Positions 19,511 to 29,529 of a stretch of 64,000 bases of DNA are shown one piece after another. Where the stretch lies: assembly GCF_004348115.1 (NCBI RefSeq), contig NZ_QPFB01000001.1, forward strand, positions 3,302,028-3,366,027. The letters are read 5' to 3'. Made by a program: the position numbers and the translations under genes. The stretch is from Stenotrophomonas sp. ATCM1_4 (GTDB taxonomy: Bacteria; Pseudomonadota; Gammaproteobacteria; Xanthomonadales; Xanthomonadaceae). The first letter of the stretch is position 1; every line of letters begins with the position of its first letter. The notes beneath the pieces are model-generated. The model had not been told where the DNA came from, ran no database searches, and was given only the letters and a program-made list of their open reading frames with translations.

Positions 19511-20029
19511 TTACTGCGCGGTGTAGACGATTTCGACGCGACGGTTCTGCGACCAGCAGGACTCGTTCGACTCGGTGCAGACCGGACGCTCTTCACCGTA
19601 GGACACGACGGTCAGCTGCGAAGCCGAGCCACCGTTGGCCTGCAGCGCCGAGTTGACGGCGTTGCCGCGACGCTCACCCAGGGCCTGGTTGTAGGCGCGG
19701 CTGCCGCGTTCGTCGGTGTTGCCCTGCAGGGTGATGCGCGAGGACGGACGGTCACGCAGGTACTTGGCGTGGCAAGCCATGATCTGCTGGAACTCCGACT
19801 TCACTTCTTCCTTGTCCAGGTCGAAGTAGACAACGCGCTGACGCAGGCAGGCATCGGTGTCCAGATCGCCCGGGCCGTACAGGCCGGAGGTGGACGGAGC
19901 GGTCGGCTGGGTCACACCCGCGCCGTTGTCGACCGGCGGAGCCGGCTGTTCCTTGACCTTCTTCGAGCAGCCGGCAAGCGCGGCTACGGACAGCAGCGAA
20001 ACGAGCAAAACGCGAGTGGACTTGTTCAT
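19511..20029 (-). CDS. pal: Pal, peptidoglycan-associated outer-membrane lipoprotein
   Basis: 172 residues from ATG 20029. The signal peptide ends with the lipobox LAGC (C21 is lipidated). A Pro-rich linker leads to the OmpA-like domain (about 60-172) that holds diaminopimelate in peptidoglycan; its signature TDERGSRAYNQALGERR is visible. Two Cys pairs (CLRQ/CHAK and CTESNESC) are extra compared with E. coli Pal and could form disulfides in the periplasm. A frame start 9 codons earlier (MAQEPLGIA) would spoil the signal peptide. It binds TolB and connects the outer membrane to the Tol complex. Confidence 0.97.
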   Translation of the reverse strand: MNKSTRVLLVSLLSVAALAGCSKKVKEQPAPPVDNGAGVTQPTAPSTSGLYGPGDLDTDACLRQRVVYFDLDKEEVKSEFQQIMACHAKYLRDRPSSRITLQGNTDERGSRAYNQALGERRGNAVNSALQANGGSASQLTVVSYGEERPVCTESNESCWSQNRRVEIVYTAQ

Positions 20030-20092
20030 GGCGATACCTAGAGGCTCCTGGGCCAATGTTGGGTTTAATGCGAGTGGGATATTAACATTTTA

Positions 20093-21412
20093 TCAACGGG
20101 CGGTGCGGTATGGGCCCCAAGCCGGCTCACGAACATCACCGTCGGCCAAGACCAGCCGCTGGCGGACGCGGCCGTCAGCGGACACCTCGTACAGAACACC
20201 TCGGCCACCCTCACGGGCGGCGTACAGCACCATGCTCGCGTTGGGCGCGAAGCTGGGAGATTCATCCAGCGAGCCCACCGACAGCGTGCTCCAGCGCGCA
20301 GCGCCCAGGCTGCTGTCCATCAGGGCGATCTTGTAGCTGCTGCCACTGCCCTGGGCGGTGACGATCTTCTTGCCATCGTAGGACACGCTGGCCTTGGCGT
20401 TGTAGTTGCCCTGGAAGGTCACGCGGCTGGCGCTGCCGCCACTGGCCGAGACCTGGTAGATCTGCGGGCGGCCACCACGGTCGGAAGTGAAGTAGACCGA
20501 GCTGCCATCGGCGGCCCAGGTCGGCTCGGTGTCGATGCCGAAGTGGTTGGTGAGCTGGGTCAGCTGCTTGCTGCCCAGGTCCATCACGTAGATCTCCGGA
20601 TTGCCGCTGCGCGACAGCGACAGCGCCAGGCGGCGGCCATCGGGGGAGAACGACGGGGCGCTGTTGATGCCGCGGAAGCTGGTCAGCAGCTCACGCGCAC
20701 CGGTGGCGATGTCCTGCACGTAGATCGAGGAGTTGCCGCGTTCGAAGCTCACATAGGCCAGCTTGCGGCCGTCCGGGCTCCAGCTCGGCGACAGCAGCGG
20801 CTCGGCCGAACGCACGATGGTCTGCGGGTTGAAGCCGTCCGAGTCGGCCACCATCAGCGCGTAGCGCATGTTCGCGCCGCTGCCGCTGGCGGTGATGTAG
20901 GCGATGCGGGTCCAGAACGCGCCGCGCACGCCGGTGATCTTCTCGTAGATGGCGTCGGCCATCTGGTGGGCGACATCGCGCATGGCATTGGAGCGGGCGG
21001 TCATCGCCAGGCCGAGCGTGCGCTCGCCCTTGGCCACGTCGAACAGCTCGTACTCCACGCGGTAGGCACCGGCGCCGGCGTCCAGCACGCGGCCGACCAC
21101 CAGGTAGTCCTGCTTGAGCGCGCGCCAGGTCGGGTACTGGACTTCGCTGCCGCGGGTCGGGCGCTCCACGATCTGCGCCTCCGGCAGGCTGCGGAACTGG
21201 CCGGAGCGGTCCAGGTCGGCGCGCACCACGGCCGCGACGTCGGTCGACGGCGCGCCGGCCGTGCCTTGGTACGGCATCGGCACCACGGTGATCGGCGTGG
21301 CCGACGGATTGCCGCCGACGATATTGATTTCCAGTGCCCCCTGCTGGGCCATTGCCACGAACGGCAACAACAGGACAGTAAGGGCGACCAGCCAGCGTGA
21401 GGGTTTCTTCAT
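20093..21412 (-). CDS. tolB: TolB, periplasmic Tol-Pal propeller protein
   Basis: 439 residues from ATG 21412, which gives signal peptide [22 protein letters not shown] with cleavage before QQ. The N-terminal alpha/beta domain (about 25-160) precedes a six-bladed propeller whose blades repeat the [34 protein letters not shown] and [15 protein letters not shown] pattern. It links TolA and Pal. An upstream in-frame ATG (21478) would add 22 residues with their own hydrophobic stretch and is less likely. A 162-base gap separates it from tolA, larger than the other gaps in the operon; it holds a small GCCCG/CGGGC stem at 21541-21557. Confidence 0.97.
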   Translation of the reverse strand: MKKPSRWLVALTVLLLPFVAMAQQGALEINIVGGNPSATPITVVPMPYQGTAGAPSTDVAAVVRADLDRSGQFRSLPEAQIVERPTRGSEVQYPTWRALKQDYLVVGRVLDAGAGAYRVEYELFDVAKGERTLGLAMTARSNAMRDVAHQMADAIYEKITGVRGAFWTRIAYITASGSGANMRYALMVADSDGFNPQTIVRSAEPLLSPSWSPDGRKLAYVSFERGNSSIYVQDIATGARELLTSFRGINSAPSFSPDGRRLALSLSRSGNPEIYVMDLGSKQLTQLTNHFGIDTEPTWAADGSSVYFTSDRGGRPQIYQVSASGGSASRVTFQGNYNAKASVSYDGKKIVTAQGSGSSYKIALMDSSLGAARWSTLSVGSLDESPSFAPNASMVLYAAREGGRGVLYEVSADGRVRQRLVLADGDVREPAWGPYRTAR

Positions 21413-21574
21413 GAGGCGCTCAGCAGTACGGAAAGGCAGGAGGGATAGCAGCAAGCAGATGAACAGTTTCGCAATCATTAACGAAGATAGTGTGAAGCGC
21501 CCTTGAATCTGAATGGCATGACGGTTTCATCCGAAATCATGCCCGGAAACAACGGGCGCGCACGTTCGTCGCGC

Positions 21575-22651
21575 TCAGTCCTGTGCGGTGAAGGTAAACA
21601 TCAGCTCACGCCGGAACACCGACTCGAAACCACGGAACGGGAGCGGCTGAGCGCGCAGCACGGCACGCTCGATCGAGTCGCGCGCGGCCGCATCCATCGA
21701 GCAACCCGACTGTACCTGGGCACTGACCACCTCCCCGCCCGGCAGCTGCCGGATCAGGATGCGGCAGCGGGTACCGTTGGGCACGTTGTCCGGTTTGTTC
21801 CATTGGGTGACGACGGCCTGCTGGATGGCGGCGGCGTACTTGGCGGTCAGGTCATCGCTGGTGCCGCCCTGCCCCGGCGTCGCCGGCGTCTGGCCGCCGG
21901 TGTTGCTGGAGGCCGCCGACGCGCTGGTAGCGGCGCGGGCACGGGCATCGGCCACCTGGCGCAGGCGCTGTTCGGCCTGCCGGGCCTCGCGCTCGGCCTG
22001 CTCGCGCCGGCGCCGCAACTCGGCGATCTTCTGCTGGCGCTCCTGCTCGGCCTGGGTCTCGTTGGCGCGGCGCTGCTCGTCGGCCAGCTTCTTCTGGCGG
22101 TCGGCCTCTTCCTGTTGGCGGGCCAGGCGCGCCTTCTGCTCGGCCTCTTCCACGCGCTTGCGCTCGGTCAGGTCGATCTGTTCCTGGCGACGCTTGGCTT
22201 CCTGCTCCTGGCGGGCCTTTTCCTCGGAGATGGCCAGCGCGCTGACCCGCTCCTGGTCCACCTTGTCAGGCTGGGCCACGCGCTCCTGCGCATTGTGCTG
22301 CTGCGGGCTGAGCGCATCCTGCGGTCGGGGCTCGGGAAGCGGCTGCGGCGGGGTCACGGTGTCTTCCGGCACCGGCTCCGGGGGCACGTCCTCGACCGGC
22401 TCGGGCAGGTCGGGCAGCTTTTCCGAGGCGCGCAGCGCCTGCCGGGCGGCGGTAGCCTCGGCGGCGGACAGCTCCAGGCTGGCTTCCACCGCCGGATCCC
22501 CGGCGGCAGCCTCGGTGTCGCGCGAGGGCGACCACAGCCAGGCGACGATGAACACCGCCGCCACCAGCAGGTGGACCAGCAGCGCCAGCGCGACCGGCCG
22601 GCCCCAGTCGTCGCGGTGATCGTGCGGCGGTGGCAGTGCGTCAGCGTGCAT
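21575..22651 (-). CDS. tolA: TolA, energy-transducing inner-membrane protein
   Basis: 358 residues: one N-terminal transmembrane helix (about 18-40, PVALALLVHLLVAAVFIVAWL), a Pro-rich segment (about 80-115), a long charged helix rich in K/E/R/Q/A (about 130-245, many EEKARQEQEAKRRQEQ-like repeats) that spans the periplasm, and a compact C-terminal domain (about 265-358, QWNKPDNVPNGTRCRILIRQLPGG) that contacts TolB. Two Cys in the last domain (in GTRC and QSGC) probably pair, as in other TolA proteins. It overlaps the end of tolR by 11 bases, which suggests translational coupling. Confidence 0.96.
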   Translation of the reverse strand: MHADALPPPHDHRDDWGRPVALALLVHLLVAAVFIVAWLWSPSRDTEAAAGDPAVEASLELSAAEATAARQALRASEKLPDLPEPVEDVPPEPVPEDTVTPPQPLPEPRPQDALSPQQHNAQERVAQPDKVDQERVSALAISEEKARQEQEAKRRQEQIDLTERKRVEEAEQKARLARQQEEADRQKKLADEQRRANETQAEQERQQKIAELRRRREQAEREARQAEQRLRQVADARARAATSASAASSNTGGQTPATPGQGGTSDDLTAKYAAAIQQAVVTQWNKPDNVPNGTRCRILIRQLPGGEVVSAQVQSGCSMDAAARDSIERAVLRAQPLPFRGFESVFRRELMFTFTAQD

Positions 22652-23069
22652 CGGTCGCCAGACCCACCTTCTCGATCTTCGCGGCCTTGATCACGTCCAT
22701 CGCGGCCACGACCTTTTCATAGGCCACGGTCTTGTCGGCGGCCACGATCACGCGCAGGTTCTTGTCCTGCGAGGCCAGCGCGCCGAGCTGTGCCTGCAGC
22801 GCACCGCTGTCCATCGCCTGCGGCTCCTTGGCCTCGGGCAGCTTGAGGCTGAGCTGGCCGTCGGCACGGACCGAGACGATCACCGGGTCCTGTTTGCTTT
22901 CCAGTGCCTTGGCGGTGGAACTGGGCAGGTCGACTTCGAAACTGAGCGTCAGCAGCGGCGCGGTCACCATGAAGATGATCAGCAGCACGAGCATCACGTC
23001 GATGTACGGCACGACGTTGATCTCGGACTTGAGCTTGCGGCGCTTGCGGCGGGGAATGGCGGCAGTCAT
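22641..23069 (-). CDS. tolR: TolR, proton-channel subunit of the Tol motor
   Basis: 142 residues of the ExbD/TolR family. A basic N-terminus (RRKRRKLKSEINVVPYID) leads into the single transmembrane helix (about 19-40). It carries the essential channel Asp at residue 24 in PYIDVMLVLL, equivalent to E. coli Asp23. The periplasmic domain (about 60-142) includes the usual VIVAADKTVAYEKVV strand-helix. It works with TolQ to convert proton flow into motion of TolA. It lies between tolQ (41 bases upstream) and tolA (overlapping). Confidence 0.96.
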   Translation of the reverse strand: MTAAIPRRKRRKLKSEINVVPYIDVMLVLLIIFMVTAPLLTLSFEVDLPSSTAKALESKQDPVIVSVRADGQLSLKLPEAKEPQAMDSGALQAQLGALASQDKNLRVIVAADKTVAYEKVVAAMDVIKAAKIEKVGLATDAR

Positions 23070-23110
23070 GTATGGGTGCTCCTGCGGGTCAGAGTGAAGT
23101 GCGGGCGCAC

Positions 23111-23890
23111 TTACTCGTCACCGCCGGCCTGGCGCTGCAGGATCGAGCTGAACTCTTCGGCGAAGGTTTCATAACGCACCGACAGCCGCTCGACGCGGGT
23201 GGTGAAGCGGTTGTAGGCCCACACCGCCGGGATCGCCACGAACAGGCCGATGGCGGTGGCGAACAGTGCTTCGGAGATGCCCGGGGCGACCGAGGCGATG
23301 CCGGCCTGCTCACCGCTGCTGATCATGTCGTGCATGGTCACCATGATGCCGAACACCGTGCCGACCAGGCCCACGTACGGGGCGGTCGAGCCGATGTTGG
23401 CAAGCAGTTCCAGGTTGCGTTCCAGGCCGTCCACTTCGCGGGCGAAGGTGGTGCGCATGGCGCGCTGGGCGCCTTCCAGCTGGGTGCGGCCGTCCAGGCC
23501 ACGGCGGCCGTGCAGGCGGGTGTACTCGCGGAAGCCGGATTCGAAGATTGACTCCAGGCCGTCCACCTGGCGGTTGCGGTCGGTGGCCGAGGCATACAAC
23601 TTGCCAAGATCGGCGCCGGACCAGAAACGGTTCTCGAAATCGTCGGCCGAGCGGTCAGCGGCCTTGAACACGCGCGCCTTGCGGAAAATGATCACCCAGC
23701 TGATGAACGAGCCGGCCAGCAGCAGCAGCACGATCAGCTTGACCGGGATGCTGGCCTTGATCATCAGGTCCAGGTAATTGATGCCACCGCCATGGCTGGC
23801 CTGTGCCACGGTCTGCGCGGCAGCGGCACTTACATCGGCCGGCAACGCCTCGGTCACGGTGCCCTGCAGGGCCAGAAGCAAAGCGATCAT
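23111..23890 (-). CDS. tolQ: TolQ, stator subunit of the Tol motor
   Basis: 259 residues of the MotA/TolQ/ExbB family. Three transmembrane segments are visible (about 29-60; about 160-185, LELLANIGSTAPYVGLVGTVFGIM; about 205-230, ISEALFATAIGLFVAIPAVWAYN). The conserved GTVFGIM and the Thr/Ala-lined TM3 are the features that form the channel around TolR. A Cys-free N-terminus is preceded by a short Ala-rich periplasmic stretch. First gene of the motor set, 20 bases after ybgC. Confidence 0.96.
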   Translation of the reverse strand: MIALLLALQGTVTEALPADVSAAAAQTVAQASHGGGINYLDLMIKASIPVKLIVLLLLAGSFISWVIIFRKARVFKAADRSADDFENRFWSGADLGKLYASATDRNRQVDGLESIFESGFREYTRLHGRRGLDGRTQLEGAQRAMRTTFAREVDGLERNLELLANIGSTAPYVGLVGTVFGIMVTMHDMISSGEQAGIASVAPGISEALFATAIGLFVAIPAVWAYNRFTTRVERLSVRYETFAEEFSSILQRQAGGDE

Positions 23891-23910
23891 CCGATCTTCC
23901 TCAGTCTTAC

Positions 23911-24333
23911 TTACGCGTGTTTGGTTTGTAGGGGGTGGAGCGTTGCGTACAGCGTGTCATCAATGGCTTGTGGCTTGAAATCGCGGGCGCCAACCGCTGC
24001 CAGGCGGACCTGCGAGGTGACCAGCACCTCCTCGCCCCGCATCACCGACTGTTCCATCAGCAGGCTGGCCCGACGGCATTGCACCAGTTCCACCGTGACG
24101 GACAAGGCATCGTCGAGCCTGGCCGGCTTGAGGAAATCCAGCGTCATGGCGCGGACCACGAACACCTGGCCGTCGCCGCTGCGCATGGCTTCCTGGCCGT
24201 AGCCCAAGGCGCGCATCCATTCGGTGCGTGCCCGTTCCATGAAGGCCACGTAGCGGGCGTGGTACACCACGCCACCGGCGTCGGTATCTTCCCAGTAAAT
24301 GCGTGTCGGCCAACTGAACCGGGCCTCACTCAT
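23911..24333 (-). CDS. ybgC: YbgC, Tol-associated acyl-CoA thioesterase
   Basis: 140-residue hot-dog-fold protein. The catalytic signature is [24 protein letters not shown], with the active-site Asp in [10 protein letters not shown] at about residues 17-26. In E. coli YbgC hydrolyses short-chain acyl-CoA and binds acyl carrier protein. It heads the tol-pal cluster in most gammaproteobacteria, as here. Its first codons overlap the last codons of ruvB by 8 bases, so ruvB and the tol genes may share transcription. Confidence 0.93.
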   Translation of the reverse strand: MSEARFSWPTRIYWEDTDAGGVVYHARYVAFMERARTEWMRALGYGQEAMRSGDGQVFVVRAMTLDFLKPARLDDALSVTVELVQCRRASLLMEQSVMRGEEVLVTSQVRLAAVGARDFKPQAIDDTLYATLHPLQTKHA

Positions 24334-25363
24334 CGGATTGCTCCGCGAACAGGTCGGCCGGCGCGGCCTTCGGCTTGAGCCCCATGTGCCGGTACGCCTT
24401 GTGCGTGGCCATGCGGCCGCGCGCGGTGCGCACCAGGAAGCCCTGCTGGATCAGGTAGGGCTCGACCACGTCCTCCAGCGTGCCCCGCTCCTCGGACAAC
24501 GCCGCGGCCAACGACTCGATGCCGACCGGGCCACCGTCGAAGTACTCCACCATGGTGCGCAGCAGGCGCCGGTCGAGCTCGTCGAAGCCTTCCGGGTCGA
24601 CCTTGAGCATCTGCATCGCGGCCTGTGCCACGGCATGGTCGATGTGGCCGTTGGCCTTGACCTGGGCATAGTCGCGCACGCGGCGCAGCAGGCGGTTGGC
24701 GATGCGCGGGGTGCCGCGCGAACGGCGGGCGATCTCGCCCGCGCCCTCGGCATCGCAGTCGATGCCCAGGATGCCGGCCGAGCGTCGCACGATGCGGGTC
24801 AGCTCCTCGGCCGAGTAGAACTCCAGCCGTTGCACGATGCCGAAGCGGTCGCGCAGCGGCGCGGTCAGCAGGCCGGCACGGGTGGTGGCGCCGATCAGGG
24901 TGAACGGTGGCAGGTCGAGCTTGATCGAGCGGGCCGCGGGGCCTTCGCCGATCATGATGTCGATCTGGAAATCCTCCATCGCCGGGTACAGCACTTCCTC
25001 GACCACGGGCGAGAGGCGGTGGATCTCGTCGATGAACAACACGTCGTGCGGCTGCAGGTTGGTCAGCAGCGCGGCCAGGTCGCCGGCCTTCTCGATCACC
25101 GGGCCGGAGGTCACCCGCAGGCTCACCCCCAGCTCGTTGGCGATGACATGGCTCAGCGTGGTCTTGCCCAGGCCCGGCGGCCCGAAGATCAGCACGTGGT
25201 CCAGCGCCTCGCGGCGTGACTTGGCGGCCTGGATGTAGATGTCCAGCTGCTCGCGCACCGGTGCCTGGCCGAGATAGTCGGCCAGGCTGCGGGGACGGAT
25301 GCTGGCGTCGGCCGCCTCGTCCTCACGGGTGGCGCCGGCGCCGATGATTCGGTCGTCAGTCAT
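24326..25363 (-). CDS. ruvB: RuvB, Holliday-junction branch-migration motor
   Basis: 345 residues: AAA+ ATPase that pulls DNA through the RuvA-bound junction. Walker A is [11 protein letters not shown] (about 64-74), Walker B is LFIDEIHRL, sensor 1 is LIGATTRAG, and the arginine finger region carries [13 protein letters not shown]. The C-terminal winged helix (about 260-330) ends with [17 protein letters not shown]. It is the last of the ruv genes but is separated from ruvA by kup. The start at 25363 gives the normal family length. Confidence 0.98.
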   Translation of the reverse strand: MTDDRIIGAGATREDEAADASIRPRSLADYLGQAPVREQLDIYIQAAKSRREALDHVLIFGPPGLGKTTLSHVIANELGVSLRVTSGPVIEKAGDLAALLTNLQPHDVLFIDEIHRLSPVVEEVLYPAMEDFQIDIMIGEGPAARSIKLDLPPFTLIGATTRAGLLTAPLRDRFGIVQRLEFYSAEELTRIVRRSAGILGIDCDAEGAGEIARRSRGTPRIANRLLRRVRDYAQVKANGHIDHAVAQAAMQMLKVDPEGFDELDRRLLRTMVEYFDGGPVGIESLAAALSEERGTLEDVVEPYLIQQGFLVRTARGRMATHKAYRHMGLKPKAAPADLFAEQSDE

Positions 25364-25411
25364 CGGACTATGGTACGTCCTGAAACGCCTGAATAGGAAC
25401 GAAAAGCTGGC

Positions 25412-25451
25412 AAAACCGCCGCCCGGCGCCGGCCGCCCGCCGGCCGGGCGG
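25412..25451 (-). terminator. Candidate terminator after kup
   Basis: On the minus strand a GC-only 9-bp stem (25443-25451 with 25419-25427) with a 15-base loop is followed by TTTT at 25412-25415. It lies just past the kup stop and before ruvB, so ruvB may rely on its own promoter or on readthrough. Confidence 0.6.
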
Positions 25452-25465
25452 CACTGCCCCGGCGG

Positions 25466-27382
25466 TCAGATCTCAACCTGCGCTCCCAGCTCCACCAGCC
25501 GGTTGCCCGGGATCCGGAAGAAGCCGGTGGCCGGGGCGGCATTGCGGTGCATGAAGGCGAACAGCTTGTCGCGCCAGATCGGCATGCCGCGGTTGGCGCT
25601 GGCCACGATGGTCTCGCGGCTGGCGAAGAAGGTGGTGTCCATCGGGTCGAAGTAGATGCCGCCGTGGTCACACGAGCGCATCAGCGCCAGTGGCACGTCC
25701 GGGGTCTCCATGAAGCCGAAGCGGATGTAGATGCGGTGGAAGTCATCGCCGACCGATTCGATCTTCAGGCGCTGGCCTTCCTGTGCGTACGGCACCGGCA
25801 GGGTTTCCACGTGCAGGAACACGTTGCGCTCGTGCAGCACCTTGTTGTGCTTGAGGTTGTGCATCAGCGCATGCGGCACCACGGCCGGGTCGGCGGTGAG
25901 GAAGATCGCCGTGCCCGGCACCCGCACCGGCGGGGCCAGCATCAAACCCGGCAGGAAGCTGTCCAGGCGGATGCCGTCCTTGCGGATCTCGTCGCGCAGC
26001 AGCTCACGGCCGCGGCGCCAGGTGCGCATCATGGTGAACAGCACCAGGCCCAGCACCACCGGGAACCATGCGCCCTGCAGCAGCTTGGCGCCGTTGGCGA
26101 CCACGAAGCACAGGTCGATGATGAAGAACACCACGCACAGGGCGAGGATGCCATGGTGCGCGCGCGGCCACAGCGCGCGCGCGACCAGCGCCAGCAGCAG
26201 GGTATCGATCAGCATGGTGGCCGACACCGAGATGCCGTAGGCCACGGCTAGGTTGCTGGAACTCTGGAAGGCCAGCACCAGCCCGAACACCAGCGCCGCC
26301 AGGCCCCAGTTGATGCCCGGGATGTAGATCTGGCCGATGGTGTCGTGCGAGGTATGCAGGATGCGCATGCGCGGGATGTAGCCCAGCTGCATGGCCTGGC
26401 GCGACACCGAGAACGCACCGGTGATCACCGACTGGCTGGCGATCACCGCCGCCATCGTGGCCAGGATGATCATCGGGTACAGCGCCCACTGCGGCACCGC
26501 CTCGAAGAACGGGTTGGCCACCGCGTCCGGGCGCTCCAGCACCAGCGCGCCCTGCCCCAGGTAGTTCAGCACCAGGCACGGCAGCACGAAGAAATACCAG
26601 GCATGGCGGATCGGCGGCACGCCGAAATGGCCCATGTCCGCATACAGCGCCTCGCCGCCGGTGACCGCCAGCACCACCGCGCCGAAGATGAAGATGCCGT
26701 GCCAGCCGTGCTCCATGAAGAAGCGGGCGGCCCACATCGGATTGAACGCCTTGAGCACCTCCGGCGTGCCGATCACGTTGTAGATGCCGATGGCCGCCAG
26801 CGCCAGGAACCAGATGATCATCACCGGCCCGAATACCTTGCCGACCTTCTCCGTGCCGAAACGCTGCGCGGCGAACACCGCCGCCAGCACCACCAGGGTG
26901 ATCGGCACCACGAAGTGGCCCAGCCCCGGCGCGGCCACCTTCAGGCCCTCCACCGCGCCCAGCACCGAGATGGCCGGGGTGATCACGCCGTCGCCGAAGA
27001 ACAGCGAGGCGCCGAAGATGCCGAGGATGCCGACCACGTAGGCCGTGCGCGAGCCATTGCGCAGGGTGCGCTGGGCCAGCGCCATCAGCGCCATGATGCC
27101 GCCCTCGCCGTCGTTGTCGGCGCGCATGATGATGGTCACGTACTTGAGCGTGACCACCATGTTCAGCGCCCAGAACGCCAGCGACAGCACGCCCAGCACG
27201 GTGTCGTGGTCACTGTTGAGCCCGTAGTGCGGCGAGAACGCCTCCTTCAGGGTGTACAGCGGGCTGGTGCCGATGTCGCCGAACACCACGCCGATGGCAC
27301 CGATGACCAGTGCCAGGCCACCGGCGGCGCCGTGGCCGCCCGTGTGAGCGTGGGATTCAGACGGGGAAGAAGCGTGGGACAT
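25466..27382 (-). CDS. kup: Kup, low-affinity potassium uptake transporter
   Basis: 638 residues of the KUP/HAK/KT family (K+:H+ symport in E. coli). A His-rich cytoplasmic N-terminus is followed by about 12 hydrophobic segments in the first 450 residues. Diagnostic stretches include [15 protein letters not shown] (about 36-50), [14 protein letters not shown] and [15 protein letters not shown] hydrophilic C-terminal domain (about 460-638) ends the protein. Length is close to E. coli Kup (622). It lies between ruvA and ruvB, unlike the contiguous ruvAB of enterics, and the terminator-like stem after it suggests separate transcript ends. Confidence 0.95.
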   Translation of the reverse strand: MSHASSPSESHAHTGGHGAAGGLALVIGAIGVVFGDIGTSPLYTLKEAFSPHYGLNSDHDTVLGVLSLAFWALNMVVTLKYVTIIMRADNDGEGGIMALMALAQRTLRNGSRTAYVVGILGIFGASLFFGDGVITPAISVLGAVEGLKVAAPGLGHFVVPITLVVLAAVFAAQRFGTEKVGKVFGPVMIIWFLALAAIGIYNVIGTPEVLKAFNPMWAARFFMEHGWHGIFIFGAVVLAVTGGEALYADMGHFGVPPIRHAWYFFVLPCLVLNYLGQGALVLERPDAVANPFFEAVPQWALYPMIILATMAAVIASQSVITGAFSVSRQAMQLGYIPRMRILHTSHDTIGQIYIPGINWGLAALVFGLVLAFQSSSNLAVAYGISVSATMLIDTLLLALVARALWPRAHHGILALCVVFFIIDLCFVVANGAKLLQGAWFPVVLGLVLFTMMRTWRRGRELLRDEIRKDGIRLDSFLPGLMLAPPVRVPGTAIFLTADPAVVPHALMHNLKHNKVLHERNVFLHVETLPVPYAQEGQRLKIESVGDDFHRIYIRFGFMETPDVPLALMRSCDHGGIYFDPMDTTFFASRETIVASANRGMPIWRDKLFAFMHRNAAPATGFFRIPGNRLVELGAQVEI

Positions 27383-27423
27383 GGCGTTCTCGATATGGCG
27401 TCATGCGGCCGTGGATGAAGGGT

Positions 27424-28011
27424 TCAGCGCAACGCCGATTGCAGCGCCTTGCGGATCACCGTGGCGACATCGTCGCCCTCGGCTGCCGCATCGCGCGCCA
27501 TCTTGGCCGCCTCGGCCGGTTTATAGCCCAGTTGCTGCAAAGCCACCGTCGCCTCGGAGACCGGGTCGGCGGCCAGCTGGCCGGCGATGGGCGCACCGCC
27601 GCCGGAAAAGTGGGCGGCACGGTCGCGCAGCTCCACCACCATGCGCTCGGCGGTCTTCTTGCCGATGCCGGGGATGCGGGTCAGCGCGGTGATGTCGCCG
27701 GCCTGGATCAGCCGCGCGAACTCGTCCACGCTCACCCCGGACAGCACCGCCAGCGCGATCTTGGCGCCGATGCCGGTAACCTTCTGCACGTCGCGGAACA
27801 GCCGCCGCTCGCCCTCGCGCAGGAAGCCGTACAGCGACACGCTGTCCTCCTTCTGCGCGTAATGGGTGTACAGCACGACCTCGCGGCCCACATCGGGCAG
27901 GTCGTAGAAGGTGCTCATCGGCGCTTCCAGCTCATAGCCGACGCCGTTGACGTCGATCATCAGCCACGGCGGTGCCTTGTAGGCCAGGATGCCGCGCAGT
28001 CGTCCGATCAT
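27424..28011 (-). CDS. ruvA: RuvA, Holliday-junction binding protein
   Basis: 195 residues. The N-terminal OB domain begins [27 protein letters not shown]. Two helix-hairpin-helix motifs follow in the middle domain ([15 protein letters not shown] and [16 protein letters not shown]). The C-terminal domain III (about 145-195, [20 protein letters not shown]) contacts RuvB. A tetramer of RuvA clamps four-way junctions and loads RuvB. The gene lies 136 bases downstream of ruvC and 41 bases upstream of kup. Confidence 0.97.
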   Translation of the reverse strand: MIGRLRGILAYKAPPWLMIDVNGVGYELEAPMSTFYDLPDVGREVVLYTHYAQKEDSVSLYGFLREGERRLFRDVQKVTGIGAKIALAVLSGVSVDEFARLIQAGDITALTRIPGIGKKTAERMVVELRDRAAHFSGGGAPIAGQLAADPVSEATVALQQLGYKPAEAAKMARDAAAEGDDVATVIRKALQSALR

Positions 28012-28147
28012 GGGGCAGCCCTCCGGGCGGGAAAACGGGAAACAGGCAACGGCGCATGATGGACCACGGCGTCGACGGCGATGTGATAACCGGAACAGGA
28101 AGCACCGTCACTGCCGGCACCCCGCTCCCCCTGCCCTGTTTTCAGAT

Positions 28148-28669
28148 TCACTTTCGACTCCAAGCCTTGCGCACGTCCACGCCCAGCCGGTTGGCAGTGG
28201 CGCGCACATGCGCGTGGGTGATGGCCACCGCCAGCGCATCGGCGGCGTCGGCCTGCAATTTGGTGTGCAGGTTGAGCATCAGCCCGACCATGTGCTGCAC
28301 CTGCTGCTTCTCGGCGCCACCGCGGCCGACCACGGCCAGCTTGATCTCGGTGGCGGCGTACTCGCTGACCGGCAGGTCGCGCATCACCACCGCGCACAGC
28401 GCCGCGCCGCGTGCCTGGCCGAGCTTGAGCGCCGAGTCGGCGTTCTTGGCCATGAACACGCGCTCGATCGCCACTTCCTGTGGCTGGTACTCCTCGATCA
28501 GCGCGTGCAGCCCCTGCACCAGCAGCTTGAGCCGCTGCGGGAAGTCGGCCGCGCCCAGCAGCACCAGCGGGCAATGGTGGACATGCCGCGCCTTGCCGCT
28601 GGCATCGATGTCGATGATGCCGACGCCGGTACGTTGCGAGCCGGGGTCGATGCCGAGGATGCGGGTCAT
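28148..28669 (-). CDS. ruvC: RuvC, Holliday-junction resolvase
   Basis: 173-residue RNase H-fold endonuclease that cuts junctions symmetrically. Visible catalytic carboxylates: Asp7 in [11 protein letters not shown], Glu in VAIERVF (about residue 68), and the C-terminal pair in [15 protein letters not shown] (about 138-146). Length and motif spacing match E. coli RuvC. It follows yebC, as in many proteobacteria, but a terminator lies between the two. Confidence 0.97.
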   Translation of the reverse strand: MTRILGIDPGSQRTGVGIIDIDASGKARHVHHCPLVLLGAADFPQRLKLLVQGLHALIEEYQPQEVAIERVFMAKNADSALKLGQARGAALCAVVMRDLPVSEYAATEIKLAVVGRGGAEKQQVQHMVGLMLNLHTKLQADAADALAVAITHAHVRATANRLGVDVRKAWSRK

Positions 28670-28683
28670 GGGGATGCCTGTGG

Positions 28684-28719
28684 AAGAAAGACGGCGCGCA
28701 GCATCGCAGGGCGCCGTCT
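28684..28719 (-). terminator. Terminator of yebC
   Basis: On the minus strand AGACGGCGC pairs with GCGCCGTCT (9 bp, 13-base loop), followed by TTTCTT. It lies between the yebC stop (28737) and the ruvC start (28669), so ruvC probably has its own promoter or depends on readthrough. Confidence 0.7.
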
Positions 28720-28736
28720 CACCTGCCGGGACGGGA

Positions 28737-29465
28737 TCAGCCTTCCAGGCTGGCCTGGTCCACGTTGGAGTACACGTCCTGCACGTCGTCCAGGTCTTCC
28801 AGCATGTCCAGCAGCTTCTTGACCTGCAGCACCGTGTCGCCTTCCACGGCGATGTCGTTCTCGGCGCGGAAGGTGATCTCGGCGTGGTCGGGCACCAGCC
28901 CGGCCGCTTCCATCGCTTCCTTCACCGCCTGGAACGATTCCGGCGCGGTGATGACGTCGATGGAGCCGTCGTCCGGGTAGACCACGATGTCGTCGGCACC
29001 GGCTTCGATGGCCGACTCGGTGGTCTTTTCCTCGTCGGCGCCCGGCGCATAGGTCAGCACGCCCAGGCGCTTGAACATGAAGGCCACCGAGCCTTCCGTG
29101 CCCAGGTTGCCGCCGCACTTGCTGAAGGCATGGCGCACGTCGGCCACGGTGCGCACGCGGTTGTCGGTCAGGCAGTCGACGATGACCGCCACGCCGCCCG
29201 GGGCATAGCCTTCGTAGCGGATTTCCTCGTACTCGACGCCTTCCAGCTCACCGGTGGCCTTCTTGATGGCGCGCTCGATCACGTCCTTGGACATGTTGGC
29301 GGCCAGGCCCTTGTCCATGGCCACGCGCAGCCGCGGGTTGTTGTTGGGGTCGCCTCCACCGCCGCGAGCGGCAACGCCGATCTCACGGATGATCTTGGTG
29401 AAAATCTTGCCGCGCTTCGCGTCAGACGCGTTTTTGCGGGCTTCGATGGAAGGACCTCTACCCAT
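28737..29465 (-). CDS. yebC: YebC/TACO1-family protein
   Basis: 242 residues of the three-domain YebC/PmpR/TACO1 family. The N-terminus [20 protein letters not shown] leads into the conserved FTKIIREI and the Gly-rich [14 protein letters not shown] loop. Recent work on the family links YebC to relief of ribosome stalling at proline stretches; others act as DNA-binding regulators (family knowledge). I cannot tell from sequence which role applies. Its position upstream of ruvC is conserved in many bacteria. Confidence 0.95.
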   Translation of the reverse strand: MGRGPSIEARKNASDAKRGKIFTKIIREIGVAARGGGGDPNNNPRLRVAMDKGLAANMSKDVIERAIKKATGELEGVEYEEIRYEGYAPGGVAVIVDCLTDNRVRTVADVRHAFSKCGGNLGTEGSVAFMFKRLGVLTYAPGADEEKTTESAIEAGADDIVVYPDDGSIDVITAPESFQAVKEAMEAAGLVPDHAEITFRAENDIAVEGDTVLQVKKLLDMLEDLDDVQDVYSNVDQASLEG

Positions 29466-29529
29466 GGGATTTACCGTACATCTGTCAGGAACAGGGGGCG
29501 AATTCTACCTGATCCCCTCGCCGCGGCCG

